In this document: positions 25,342 through 35,098 of the stretch, piece by piece
Layout: each line of letters opens with the position of its first letter
Numbering within the stretch: the first letter of the stretch is position 1
NCBI RefSeq assembly: GCF_009728995.1
Contig: NZ_VTZW01000009.1
Location: 64,501 to 128,500, forward strand
Direction: 5' to 3'
DNA length: 64,000 nucleotides
Source of the DNA: Streptomonospora sp. PA3
GTDB taxonomy: Bacteria; Actinomycetota; Actinomycetes; Streptosporangiales; Streptosporangiaceae
Notes under the pieces: model-generated
Database searches by the model: none
Seen by the model: only the letters and a program-made list of their open reading frames with translations
What the model was told of the DNA's origin: nothing
Program-made: the position numbers and the translations under genes

Positions 25342-25791
25342 ATGAAACAACCTACGCAGATCGTCGCCAAGATCGACTACATCGGGCGCGGTGCCGTCGT
25401 CACCGTTCCGCAGAGCATCGAGCCGTGGCACACCCGCTGCCTGCGCGAGCAGCTGCTGTGGCTGCTCAACGAGCGCATCAGCGCGCTCGTGATCGACTTC
25501 ACGCCGACCATCTCCTGCGCGGCGGAGATGTGCGGGGTGCTCGAACGCGTCCACACGCGCACCCAGGCCCGCGGCATCGAGCTTTCGCTGGTGATCGACA
25601 CCGGCTCTCCCGCCGCCAGGGCGCTGGAGGACTCGGGGCTGCTCCGACTGCTGCCCACGCACACCGAGCGCGCCGATGCCGAGCGCCGACTCGTGGAGCC
25701 CGCCGCGGTGCAGGAGACCGCCGGCGAGCGGCAGACCTCCGGTGCGGTGCCTTCGCAGCGCGGACGCGGTACCGTCGCCCAGGCGTCCTGA
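25342..25791 (+). CDS. STAS-like protein without the phosphoserine motif
   Basis: The product is 149 residues. Residues 1-105 align by eye with the divergent neighbour: VIDFTPTISCAAEMCGVLERV versus IVDMTATTFCDSSGVHALL (20 or fewer residues shown each), and both continue TQARG/AQARG. The DSSG phospho-acceptor is replaced by AAEM, so it should not be controlled by Ser phosphorylation. Residues 106-149 are a polar tail. ATG 25342 has AGGTG close by; GTG 25336 is also possible. A canonical terminator follows. Confidence 0.72.
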   Translation: MKQPTQIVAKIDYIGRGAVVTVPQSIEPWHTRCLREQLLWLLNERISALVIDFTPTISCAAEMCGVLERVHTRTQARGIELSLVIDTGSPAARALEDSGLLRLLPTHTERADAERRLVEPAAVQETAGERQTSGAVPSQRGRGTVAQAS

Positions 25792-25810
25792 CGGGCGCTC
25801 TTCAGCAGCG

Positions 25811-25845
25811 GGCCGCGGTGGCCGAGCAGGCCGCCGCGGCCTTTT
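25811..25845 (+). terminator. Intrinsic terminator of STAS-like gene
   Basis: GGCCGCGGTGGCC (25811-25823) pairs with GGCCGCCGCGGCC (25829-25841) with one T-G pair, loop GAGCA, followed by TTTT. Confidence 0.85.
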
Positions 25846-25950
25846 CGTGTCGACAAGCCGATCCGTCGGCACAGCGCCATGGTGATCAGCGGGTTCGGCG
25901 ATCGGGCTGTCCAGCACAGCGGAACCACCGGGGCCGCGCTTGTCGACACG
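25846..25950. repeat. Intergenic inverted repeat with TGTCGACA cores
   Basis: CGTGTCGACAAG (25846-25857) and CTTGTCGACACG (25939-25950) are perfect 12-bp inverted copies 81 bases apart; a further GTCGGCACAG lies inside and GTCGACCGG follows. The same core occurs at 669-718 and 29618-29645. Confidence 0.5.
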
Positions 25951-26084
25951 TCGACCGGTCGCCGAGTCGGCCGACCCGGGTCCGCCGGTGCGCGTGGTCC
26001 GTCGGCGGGCCCGGCCGAACATGGCCGCCGTTTCGCGGGTCCACATGATGGTGGGCGCATACCGGGCCTCGCTAAAGTCACCTC

Positions 26085-26813
26085 ATGCACCCCCATTCCG
26101 GCCGGCACCCCCAACCCGCTCCCGGATCCCCCTACAGGCACCCCGGACAGGCCGCTCCATCGGAGGGGGCCAGCCCGCCCTCGACGAAGCGGCCGGAGCG
26201 GCGCGGATCCGGGTCGGCGGGCAAAGTCCTGGCCTGGCTCGGGATCGGCTGCGCCGGCGTGTTCGCGGTGGGAGTCATCGGCGGCGGGGTCGGCGGCGCC
26301 TATTACCTCGGCTGGTTCGAGACGGCCGACACCTACACCCGGCCACTCGACACCTGTGCGTTCACCGACACCGGCACCATGGCCGAGATCGCCCAGGAGG
26401 AGGACTTCTTCACCGACGAATCGACGCTCGGCCGGGGCAACGAGCGCGTGGAGTGCAGCTCGAACAACAGGGCCGACAGCCCGGGGAACCACGCGCAGGT
26501 GGTCAGCGAGGTGTTCTTGACCGTGCAGTCCGGCCTGGCCAAGGACAACGGCACCGAGCGGGCCCAGCGCCACGCGGCCTCGTTCGTCGAGCAGAACGGG
26601 CTGAGCGCGAGCCGGTGCCCGGGCGGCGGGCAGATCCACACCGGCTACGAAGGCCGCATCGGAACCGCCACCCACCTGGTCGGCAACCTGTTCGTGACCG
26701 CACAGGTCGAGCCGAGCCGGGTGGAAAGCGGCGGCCTGCCCGAATCCGAACTCGCCGCCGCTGCGGAGGAGCTGCTGTGCGGCAGCCTGGAGGGACTGCC
26801 GGAGAGCTCCTGA
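26085..26813 (+). CDS. Membrane-anchored exported protein of unknown function
   Basis: The product is 242 residues: a Pro/Ser-rich cytoplasmic tail (1-45), one hydrophobic segment (about 47-75, VLAWLGIGCAGVFAVGVIGG) and an exported domain of about 165 residues with four cysteines that could form two disulfides (CAFTD, ECSSN, SRCPG, LLCGS). ATG 26085 is the first in-frame start; its ribosome site is weak. A strong terminator follows. No family recognised. Confidence 0.68.
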   Translation: MHPHSGRHPQPAPGSPYRHPGQAAPSEGASPPSTKRPERRGSGSAGKVLAWLGIGCAGVFAVGVIGGGVGGAYYLGWFETADTYTRPLDTCAFTDTGTMAEIAQEEDFFTDESTLGRGNERVECSSNNRADSPGNHAQVVSEVFLTVQSGLAKDNGTERAQRHAASFVEQNGLSASRCPGGGQIHTGYEGRIGTATHLVGNLFVTAQVEPSRVESGGLPESELAAAAEELLCGSLEGLPESS

Positions 26814-26852
26814 GCGCACCGCGGAACACCGTGCGGCGGCGCCCCGCACACA

Positions 26853-26888
26853 CGAAGGCCCCGACCGCGCACCCGGTCGGGGCCTTCG
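26853..26888. terminator. Intrinsic terminator
   Basis: CGAAGGCCCCGACCG (26853-26867) pairs perfectly with CGGTCGGGGCCTTCG (26874-26888), loop CGCACC. It lies between the membrane-protein gene (+) and the tRNA-Ser gene (-) and can serve both. Confidence 0.8.
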
Positions 26889-26908
26889 TACTGCCTGCAT
26901 AGAGGCGG

Positions 26909-26993
26909 CGGAGGATACGAGATTCGAACTCGTGAGGGGTTGCCCCCAACACGCTTTCCAAGCGTGCGCCCTAGGCCACTAGGCGAATCCTCC
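26909..26993 (-). tRNA. tRNA-Ser(GGA)
   Basis: On the minus strand the acceptor GGAGGAT pairs with ATCCTCC. The anticodon stem CACGC/GCGTG encloses TTGGAAA with anticodon GGA. A long variable arm (TTGGGGGCAACCCCT) and GTTCGAATC T loop mark a class II serine tRNA. CCA is not encoded, unlike the tRNA-Ser(CGA) gene 4.6 kb away. Confidence 0.96.
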
Positions 26994-27124
26994 GCAGACA
27001 ACTCTACAAGACTCGGCGGCGTGCTGTGACACGTCGATCCGCAGCGTGGGGCCTTCGCCCGGGTGAACGTGATCACCGCGCCGCGGCGGTTCGCCGGGGC
27101 GCCTTCGTCCGATACAGTGGAGGC

Positions 27125-27213
27125 AGACCCCTCGTGCGGCGTCACCTTATGAACCTCCCCAGGGCCGGAAGGCAGCAAGGATAAGTAAGCTCTGGCGGGT
27201 GCGCGGGGGGTCC
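27125..27213 (+). ncRNA. ffs: Signal recognition particle RNA (4.5S type)
   Basis: The conserved core AGGGCCGGAAGGCAGCAAGG followed by ATAAG is the SRP Ffh-binding hairpin. The ends GACCCC (about 27126-27131) and GGGGTC (about 27207-27212) pair to close the helix, followed by a pyrimidine-rich TTTCTCTTTCC. The RNA forms SRP with Ffh for cotranslational membrane targeting. An ffs-dnaX order is standard in actinomycetes. The exact ends are estimated. Confidence 0.92.
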
Positions 27214-27376
27214 TTTCTCTTTCCGGGAGGCCTTCCGCCCCCGCCTCTCCAGCGCCGCCCCGTGCGATCTGTCGCAGGTACAGGGTTGAATGGACTCGCG
27301 GACCCGGCCCGGGGGCGATCGGCGCCCCGGAACGGCCCGCTTCGTGCCGGTCTGCGGAGGGAGCAGTGAGCGCGCC

Positions 27377-29557
27377 GTGAGCATCGCGCTGTATCGCAAG
27401 TACCGCCCTGCGACGTTCGGCGAGGTCCGCGGGCAGGAGCACGTCACCGAACCGCTGCGCCAGGCGCTGCGCAACGGCCGTATCAACCACGCCTACCTCT
27501 TCAGCGGCCCCCGCGGCTGCGGCAAGACCTCCAGCGCCCGGATCCTGGCCCGTTCCCTCAACTGCGACCAGGGGCCCACCCCCGATCCCTGCGGCAGCTG
27601 CGAGGCCTGCGTGGCCCTGGCGCCCGACGGCCCCGGCAGCATCGACGTCATCGAGATCGACGCGGCCTCCCACGGCGGCGTCGACGACGCCCGCGACCTG
27701 CGCGAACGCGCCTTCTTCGCGCCGGTGAACTCGCGCTACAAGGTCTACATCATCGACGAGGCGCACATGGTGACCCGCGAGGGCTTCAACGCGCTGCTCA
27801 AGCTCGTCGAGGAGCCCCCGCCGCACCTGAAGTTCGTCTTCGCCACCACCGAGCCCGACAAGGTCATCGGCACCATCCGCTCGCGCACCCACCACTACCC
27901 GTTCCGGCTGATCCCGCCGAGCACCCTGCGCGAGCTGATGGAGGAGATCCTCACCGGCGAGGGCGTGCCCTTCGACCCCGCCGCATTGCCGCTGGTGGTG
28001 CGCGCCGGCGCGGGGTCGGCGCGCGACTCGCTGTCCATCCTCGACCAGCTGCTGGCCGGCTCCGACGAGAACGGCATCACCCGCGACGGCGCGGTGGCGC
28101 TGCTGGGCTACACCGACTCCAGCCTGCTCGGCGACATGGTCGACGCCCTGGGCGCCGCCGACGGCGCCGCGGTCTTCGGGCTGATCGACCGGGTGATGGA
28201 GGGCGGCCACGACCCGCGCCGTTTCACCGCCGACCTGCTGGAGCGCACCCGCGACCTGGTGGTGCTGGCCGCCGTGCCCGATGCCCTGGACAAAGGGCTG
28301 ATCAACGTCGCGCCCGACGCCGTGGAGCGGATGCGCGAGCAGGCCGAGCGCCTCGGTCCGGCCCGGCTGACCAGGGCCGCCGACATCCTCAACCAGGGGC
28401 TGACCGAGATGCGCGGCGCCACCTCGCCGCGCCTGCTGCTGGAGCTGATGTGCGCGCGGATCGTGCTGCCGGGCTCCGCCTCCGGGGGCGACTCAGGTGC
28501 GCTGCTCGCACGTCTGGAGCAGCTGGAGCAGCGGATGGCCGCCGGGCCGCCCGCGGCCCCGGCGGTCTCGGCCGCTCCGCCGGTGCCTGCGGCGCCGGAG
28601 CACACGGCTTCGCCCCCGCAGCGCCCCGAACGGCCCGCCCCGGCCCCCGAGCCGGCGCCTGCGCCCGATCCGGCGGCCGAGCCCCGGCAGCGCCGGGCTC
28701 CGGCGCCCGCGGCCGGTTCGGCGGGCGACTGGGGCGAACCCGGCGGCGACGGTGCGTCGGCGCCGCAGCGCACCCCCGCCCCGGCGGCGCAGCAGGGCGG
28801 CGCCGGCACCGCCGATCTCGCCGCCATCCAGGCCTCCTGGGGGCAGATCATGGAGGCCGTCAAGGGCATCCGCCGGTTCACCTGGATGGTGCTCAGCGGC
28901 AGCGACGTCCGCCCCGTGGGTGTCGAGGGCAACCTGGTCCAGCTCGGGTTCACCCGGCCCAACGACGCCAAGGGGTTCTCCAACAGCGGCAGCGACCAGG
29001 TGGTCTCCCAGGCCGTGCGGCAGGTCCTCGGTGTCGAGGTCCGGGTGGCCGCCGTGCCGGCCAACGGGTCGGGACCCGCGGCGTCCTCGCCTCCCGCGCC
29101 TCCGCGCCCGCCTGCCGGGCCGCCCGCCGGAGAGCCGGCGGGGTGGGACACGCCTCCGGCTCCGCAGTCGCCGGAGGCGCCGGGATCCGACACCGCTGCG
29201 GGAGGCGGCGCCGATTCCGAGCCGACCGGACCGGCGGCTCCGCCGCAGGGCGGCGGCGCCGCGTCCGGCGACCCGCCGGGCCCCCCGGCGCTGCCGCACC
29301 AGCAGGAGCCGCCGCCCGACCCTTTCGAGAACGCGGCCGAGGCTCCGCCGCCGGAGACCGCGCCGGGCCCCGAGCCCTCGCCCGCCCCTGCGCCGCCCGC
29401 CCCCGCTCCTGCGCCGTCCGAGCCGGCCCCCTCAGCCGCGGACACCTCCTCGCCGGGGGCCGCCATCGGCGGCGCGAGGGCGGCCTCGGGGTTCGCGCTC
29501 ATCGAGACCGAGCTCGGCGGCAAGATCATCAGCGAGATCGACCACACGGCCGACTGA
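27377..29557 (+). CDS. dnaX: DNA polymerase III subunits gamma and tau
   Basis: The product is 726 residues starting MSIALYRKYRPATFGEVRGQ. The AAA+ clamp-loader module has Walker A GPRGCGKTSSA, a zinc module CDQGPTPDPCGSCEAC, Walker B/DEAH YIIDEAHMV and sensor GSARDSLSILDQLL. A Pro/Ala-rich linker (about 395-480) leads to a tau-type C-terminal domain, then another Pro-rich stretch and a short conserved end. It loads the sliding clamp at the replication fork. GTG 27377 is chosen because the protein begins exactly at the family motif; the ribosome site (GGAGGG) is rather distant. No slippery A-run for a programmed gamma frameshift was noticed. Confidence 0.94.
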   Translation: MSIALYRKYRPATFGEVRGQEHVTEPLRQALRNGRINHAYLFSGPRGCGKTSSARILARSLNCDQGPTPDPCGSCEACVALAPDGPGSIDVIEIDAASHGGVDDARDLRERAFFAPVNSRYKVYIIDEAHMVTREGFNALLKLVEEPPPHLKFVFATTEPDKVIGTIRSRTHHYPFRLIPPSTLRELMEEILTGEGVPFDPAALPLVVRAGAGSARDSLSILDQLLAGSDENGITRDGAVALLGYTDSSLLGDMVDALGAADGAAVFGLIDRVMEGGHDPRRFTADLLERTRDLVVLAAVPDALDKGLINVAPDAVERMREQAERLGPARLTRAADILNQGLTEMRGATSPRLLLELMCARIVLPGSASGGDSGALLARLEQLEQRMAAGPPAAPAVSAAPPVPAAPEHTASPPQRPERPAPAPEPAPAPDPAAEPRQRRAPAPAAGSAGDWGEPGGDGASAPQRTPAPAAQQGGAGTADLAAIQASWGQIMEAVKGIRRFTWMVLSGSDVRPVGVEGNLVQLGFTRPNDAKGFSNSGSDQVVSQAVRQVLGVEVRVAAVPANGSGPAASSPPAPPRPPAGPPAGEPAGWDTPPAPQSPEAPGSDTAAGGGADSEPTGPAAPPQGGGAASGDPPGPPALPHQQEPPPDPFENAAEAPPPETAPGPEPSPAPAPPAPAPAPSEPAPSAADTSSPGAAIGGARAASGFALIETELGGKIISEIDHTAD

Positions 29558-29613
29558 TTCCGCCGCGGCGGCGCCGTTCCGCCGCGTCCCTGCGCCGGGC
29601 GACAGGGGGATCT

Positions 29614-29645
29614 GTCGACATGTCGCCGGGCCGATCTGTCGACGC
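29614..29645. repeat. Intergenic TGTCGACA repeat
   Basis: GATCTGTCGACATGTCG and CCGATCTGTCGACGCG are two tandem variants of the TGTCGACA motif that also occurs at 669-718, 17420-17455 and 25846-25950. Confidence 0.4.
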
Positions 29646-29697
29646 GCGGCCCCGGGGCCGCGCGTGCGGCGCGCGGCCCCGGGGCCGCGCGTGCGGC
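29644..29697. repeat. Perfect 27-bp tandem duplication
   Basis: Two identical 27-bp units (29644-29670 and 29671-29697) each hold the palindrome GCGCGGCCCCGGGGCCGCGC. They lie in the gap between dnaX and ybaB, so each could fold as a terminator-like hairpin. Confidence 0.85.
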
Positions 29698-29805
29698 GCG
29701 CGGGCGCGGCCCGATCGCCCCGACCGGTGCGGGCGGGCACGCGGAACCGGGCGCATCGAGCGGATACGCTCGCAAGCACGGACAGCGCAGGCAAGGAGAG
29801 ATGCA

Positions 29806-30177
29806 GTGAACCCTGGCGGCGGAATGGACATGCAGGCCCTCCTCCAGCAGGCCCAGCAGATGCAGCAGCAGCTGATGGAGGCCCAGCAGCAGCTCGACGA
29901 GGCCCAGGTCGAGGGAACCTCGGGCGGGGGACTGGTCAAGGTCACGGTGAACGGGCGCGGCTCGGTCGAGGACATCACCATCGATCCCCAGGCCATCGAC
30001 CCCGCCGACGCCGAGGAGACCGCGCAGACCGTCGCGGACATGGTGCTGGCCGCCATCCGCGACGCCGAGTCCTCGGTGGAGGAGCTCCAGCAGGAGAAGA
30101 TGGGCCCGCTCGCCGAAGGCCTGGGCGGCGGCGGCGGGATGCCCGGCGGCGGCATGCCCGGGCTTCCCGGCTTCTGA
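29806..30177 (+). CDS. YbaB/EbfC family nucleoid-associated protein
   Basis: The product is 123 residues starting MNPGGGMDMQALLQQAQQMQ. A long N-terminal coiled-coil helix rich in Gln is followed by the beta core GLVKVTVNGRGSVEDITIDPQ and a helical dimer region, ending in a Gly/Met/Pro-rich tail. The family binds DNA as a dimer. The start is GTG 29806 after AGGAGAG; ATG 29824 is a weaker option. The order dnaX-ybaB-recR is conserved in bacteria. Confidence 0.93.
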   Translation: MNPGGGMDMQALLQQAQQMQQQLMEAQQQLDEAQVEGTSGGGLVKVTVNGRGSVEDITIDPQAIDPADAEETAQTVADMVLAAIRDAESSVEELQQEKMGPLAEGLGGGGGMPGGGMPGLPGF

Positions 30178-30178
30178 C

Positions 30179-30195
30179 AGGGGCCGCCGGCCCCT
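30179..30195 (+). terminator. Short hairpin after ybaB
   Basis: AGGGGCC-gcc-GGCCCCT is a 7-bp perfect stem right after the ybaB stop, followed by TCG. Weak but well placed. Confidence 0.4.
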
Positions 30196-30259
30196 TCGAG
30201 TACGACGGGACTCCGCCCGCGGGGCGCTCGCGGGCGGGCGCGCCGCCGGGCGCGGGCGT

Positions 30260-30982
30260 TCAGGCGCGCGCGTCGGCGCTGCTCAGCGAGAGGTCGGCAA
30301 GCCGTCCGTGCTCGTCGAAGGCGGCGCGCACCGTGCAGTCGGCGCGGGCCGCCTGCAGGGTCGCCGCATCGACCGCGGTCACCTGGAACCCGTGCCGCGA
30401 CAGGTAGCCGCTGACCGCCGCGCGGTGGTCGTGCGGGAACACCTCGATGCCCTGCATGATCCGGCGGGGCAGGGTCGCCATGGTGCACTGGGCGCGTGGG
30501 ACGGCGTCGTCGGCGATCATCATGGCCAGCTGCGCGCCGGTGCTCGCGGTCACGAGCCCGTAGCCGTACCCGGCGAGCACGCCGGTGGCGGCGAGGCACA
30601 GCCGCTCGGCGGCCATCCGGGGATCGGCGAACCCCGCCAGCTCCAGCCGGGGCTCCACCAGCTCGGGGATGCCGTGCTCCTCGCCGAGGCGGCGCAGGTC
30701 CAGCGAAGCCGCCAGGCGCGGCGAACCGGGCGGGTGCATGTAGGTGTTCGCCCAGGCCCACACCCAGCTGGAGTCGGTGCCGAAGGTCCCCAGCGGCGCC
30801 ATCCGCACGGTCACCGCTCCCTGCCGGAAGGTGGACGCCTCGATGTCGACGTGCCATTCGTCCGGCGGCTGGTACGCGTTGTAGACCTCCGTCTGCTCCA
30901 TCGCCCAGCCGGCGTAGGCCGCGCCCATCCGCTCCAGGCCGGGGCTGAACCACCGGCGGCCCTCGGGCGCCGTCTCGCTCAT
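30260..30982 (-). CDS. DUF6882-like protein of unknown function
   Basis: The product is 240 residues starting [20 protein letters not shown]. Two half-repeats have the feature of surfaces such as [19 protein letters not shown], the Trp-Ala-Trp-Ala-Asn signature I associate with DUF6882. ATG 30980-30982 is chosen; a GTG at 31105 would overlap recR's leader. It sits, inverted, between ybaB and recR, interrupting a normally contiguous cluster, so it is probably a later insertion. Function unknown. Confidence 0.7.
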   Translation of the reverse strand: MSETAPEGRRWFSPGLERMGAAYAGWAMEQTEVYNAYQPPDEWHVDIEASTFRQGAVTVRMAPLGTFGTDSSWVWAWANTYMHPPGSPRLAASLDLRRLGEEHGIPELVEPRLELAGFADPRMAAERLCLAATGVLAGYGYGLVTASTGAQLAMMIADDAVPRAQCTMATLPRRIMQGIEVFPHDHRAAVSGYLSRHGFQVTAVDAATLQAARADCTVRAAFDEHGRLADLSLSSADARA

Positions 30983-31116
30983 GTCTTCGTCCTCTCGCTC
31001 GGGTCCGCGTCGGAGTGCGCGCCAATGTAGCGGTCTGCGGCGGTCCGCCGGTGGCGGCGGCGCCGCCCGTTCTGGGCTACCGTGGGAGGCGCAGCGAAGA
31101 CACACGTGGATGGGCT

Positions 31117-31716
31117 ATGTACGAGGGCGCGGTTCAGAACCTGATCGACGAGCTCGGGCGGCTGCCCGGCGTCGGTCCCAAAAGCGCGCAGCGTATCGCC
31201 TTCCACCTGCTCGCCTCCGAGACCGCCGACGTCAGGCGCCTCGCCGACGCGCTGATCGAGGTCAAGGACCGGGTGCGGTTCTGCACCGTGTGCGGCAACG
31301 TCTCCGAGGAGAGCGAGTGCCGCATCTGCCGCGACGCCCGGCGCGACTCCGCTGTCATCTGCGTCGTCGAGGAGTCCAAGGACGTCGTCGCCATCGAGCG
31401 CACCCGCGAGTTCCGCGGCCGGTACCACGTGCTCGGCGGCGCGATCAGCCCCATCGAGGGCGTGGGCCCCGACGACCTGCGCATCAAGGAGCTGATGTCC
31501 CGGCTCTCCGACGGCCAGATCACCGAGCTGATCCTGGCCACCGACCCCAACCTGGAGGGCGAGGCCACCGCCACCTACCTGGCGCGGCTGGTCAAACCCA
31601 TGGGCCTGAAAGTCACCCGGCTGGCCAGCGGCCTGCCCGTCGGCGGCGACCTGGAGTACGCCGACGAGGTCACGCTGGGACGGGCCTTCGAGGGCCGGCG
31701 GAGCCTGGAGTTTTAG
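31117..31716 (+). CDS. recR: Recombination mediator RecR
   Basis: The product is 199 residues. It has a helix-hairpin-helix near the start ([19 protein letters not shown]), a four-Cys zinc module ([16 protein letters not shown]), a Toprim domain ([16 protein letters not shown]) and the Walker-like C-terminal region. With RecO it loads RecA at SSB-coated gaps. ATG 31117 gives the standard length; the ribosome site is weak. Confidence 0.96.
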   Translation: MYEGAVQNLIDELGRLPGVGPKSAQRIAFHLLASETADVRRLADALIEVKDRVRFCTVCGNVSEESECRICRDARRDSAVICVVEESKDVVAIERTREFRGRYHVLGGAISPIEGVGPDDLRIKELMSRLSDGQITELILATDPNLEGEATATYLARLVKPMGLKVTRLASGLPVGGDLEYADEVTLGRAFEGRRSLEF

Positions 31717-31965
31717 CTCACACTCCGCGGCCGGGGCCCTGCCGGGGACGTTCAGCGGGGTGCGCGGTGTTTGCCGAGATGGCGGCACGACTTCGGCGCA
31801 ACCATGAGTATTCGCCCGTTGAACGGGTACGTCCCCGCGCCGGTCCTGTGCGGCCCGCCGTCCGCCCAAGCCGAAGGCTTCGCAGGTGAGACGGCATGAC
31901 GAACATCCCGCTAGCTACACTTTCCAGTTGATTACCGTGATCCCGAACCCTCAGGAGCAACGACC
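31717..31965. promoter_or_regulatory. recR-lysC intergenic region with likely lysC promoter
   Basis: TACACT at 31916-31921 is a plausible -10 element about 45 bases before the lysC start; no clear -35 is seen. Nothing else was recognised. Confidence 0.35.
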
Positions 31966-33233
<1,268 letters not shown>

Positions 33234-33237
<4 letters not shown>

Positions 33238-34292
33238 GTGCACGCCGCCCCACCCTGGCCGTTGTCGGCGCCACGGGCGCCGTCGGCACCGTGATGCTGG
33301 ACATCCTCTCCACCCGCGAGGACGTGTGGGGGGAGATCCGCCTCGTGGCCTCGCCGCGGTCGGCGGGCAAGCGCCTCACCGTCCGCGGTGAGGAGGTCGA
33401 GGTCCAGGCCCTGGCGCCGGAGGTCTTCGACGACGTCGACGTCGCCATGTTCGACGTCCCCGACGAGGTCTCCAAGGAGTGGGCGCCCGTCGCAGCCGAG
33501 CGCGGCGCGGTCGCCGTGGACAACTCCGGCGCGTTCCGCATGGACCCCGACGTGCCCCTGGTGGTGCCCGAGGTCAACGCCGATCAGACCCGCAACCGCC
33601 CGCGCGGCATCATCAGCAACCCCAACTGCACCACGCTGTCGATGATCGTGGCCATGGGCGCTCTGCACCGCGCCTACGGCCTGGCCGGGCTGGTGGTGGC
33701 CTCCTACCAGGCCGCATCGGGCGCCGGGCAGGAGGGCATCGACACCCTGCACGACCAGATCGAGAAGGCGGCCACCGACCGCACGCTGGGCAGCCGGGCC
33801 GGCGACGTCCGCGCCGCGGTGGGCGAGCTGGGTCCGTTCCCGGCGCCGCTGGCGATGAACGTCGTGCCCTGGGCCGGTTCGCTGAAGGAGGACGGCTACG
33901 CCTCCGAGGAGCTGAAGGTCCGCAACGAGTCGCGCAAGATCCTGGGCATGCCGGAGCTGCCGGTGTCGGCCACCTGCGTGCGGGTCCCGGTCGTCACCAC
34001 CCACTCGCTGGTGGTGCACGCCACCTTCGACAGCGAGGTCAGCGCCGACGCCGCCCGCGAGGTGCTCTCCTCGGCCCCGGGCGTCGTCGTCCAGGACGAC
34101 CCCGCTCGCGGCGAGTTCCCCACCCCGGCCGACGTGGTGGGCACCGACCCCACGTGGGTGGGCCGCATCCGCCGCTCGCTGGACGACCCGAAGTCGCTGG
34201 AGCTGTTCATGTGCGGCGACAACCTGCGCAAGGGCGCCGCGCTGAACACCGCCCAGATCGCCGAGGTCGTGGCCGCCGAGTTCTCCGCCTGA
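33234..34292 (+). CDS. asd: Aspartate-semialdehyde dehydrogenase
   Basis: The product is 352 residues with N-terminal NADP fold [19 protein letters not shown], the active-site cysteine in [10 protein letters not shown] and the substrate-binding [13 protein letters not shown]. It reduces aspartyl phosphate to the semialdehyde. Its ATG overlaps the lysC stop. A strong hairpin follows. Confidence 0.97.
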
Positions 34293-34310
34293 TCACGGCC
34301 CGCCGCCCAG

Positions 34311-34345
34311 CGGCCGGGCGGTCCGCACGCCGGACCGCCCGGCCG
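34311..34345. terminator. Bidirectional terminator between asd and GntR gene
   Basis: CGGCCGGGCGGTCCG (34311-34325) pairs perfectly with CGGACCGCCCGGCCG (34331-34345), loop CACGC. Confidence 0.85.
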
Positions 34346-34370
34346 TTCGCGTTTCGGCGGCCGCGGCCGC

Positions 34371-35096
34371 CTACCTGCGCGGCGAGCGCGCGAGGCTGAG
34401 GCGGTAGAGGAGCCGGCAGTGGTCGATCGAGCCCACCAGGTCGGAGGTCTCGACAGGGCGCCGGCCTTGGTAGTGGGTGCGCTCGACGACGAGCACCGGC
34501 AGTCCCGGTGCCAGGCGCAGCAGGCTGGACTCGGGTTCGCGCAGCGGGCGCACCCCCACCTCCTCCACCACCCGGTCGACGGTCACGCCCGCGGCGCCCA
34601 GCCGCTGCAGGACGCTGGTGCCCGGTTCGGCGTCGGCGGGCGTGCGCAGTGTCCCCTGGGTGAGGGCGGAGAGCTCCCAGGCGGTGTGCAGCGCCACGGG
34701 CACGTCGTCGGCCATGCCCAGGCAGCGGGTGCGGAAGAGCCGGACGCCGTCGCGCACCCCCAGCCGCCTTGCGATCAGTCCGCAGGCGATCTCGGTGCAG
34801 GTACCCAGGTCCTCGCGCTGCAGCGGGTCCACGCCCGACCCCGAGGAGCGGTCGGTGCGGGAGAACCGGTGGATCTGCGGAACCGACCGCACGTAGTAGC
34901 CCGACCCCGGCCGGGCCTCCACCAGCCCTTCGCTGACCAGCAGCCGCAGCGCGTGCCGGGAGACCTGCTCGCTGACCCCGTAGGTCCGGGCCAGCCGGGA
35001 GCGCGAGGGCAGCCGCGAGCCGGGTTCGAGCTCGCCGTTGAGGATGGGCCTGCGCAGCAGGTCGGCCACCCACAGGTAGCGCGGTTGCCCGCCCAC
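34371..35096 (-). CDS. GntR-family regulator (HutC/UTRA type)
   Basis: The product is 241 residues. An N-terminal winged helix (LRRPILNGELEPGSRLPSRS, ARTYGVSEQVSRHALRLL) joins a UTRA effector domain from about residue 85 (FRTRCLGMADDVPVALHTAW to the SLLRLAPGLPVLVVERTHY end). GTG 35094-35096 has GGGAGC nine bases upstream. It lies just after the S9 peptidase stop and probably forms an operon with it. The effector is unknown. Confidence 0.82.
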   Translation of the reverse strand: MGGQPRYLWVADLLRRPILNGELEPGSRLPSRSRLARTYGVSEQVSRHALRLLVSEGLVEARPGSGYYVRSVPQIHRFSRTDRSSGSGVDPLQREDLGTCTEIACGLIARRLGVRDGVRLFRTRCLGMADDVPVALHTAWELSALTQGTLRTPADAEPGTSVLQRLGAAGVTVDRVVEEVGVRPLREPESSLLRLAPGLPVLVVERTHYQGRRPVETSDLVGSIDHCRLLYRLSLARSPRR

Positions 35097-35098
35097 GG

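Noticed and set aside
29644-29697. CRISPR-like repeats
   Set aside because: Only two directly abutting copies without spacers, and no cas genes in the window.
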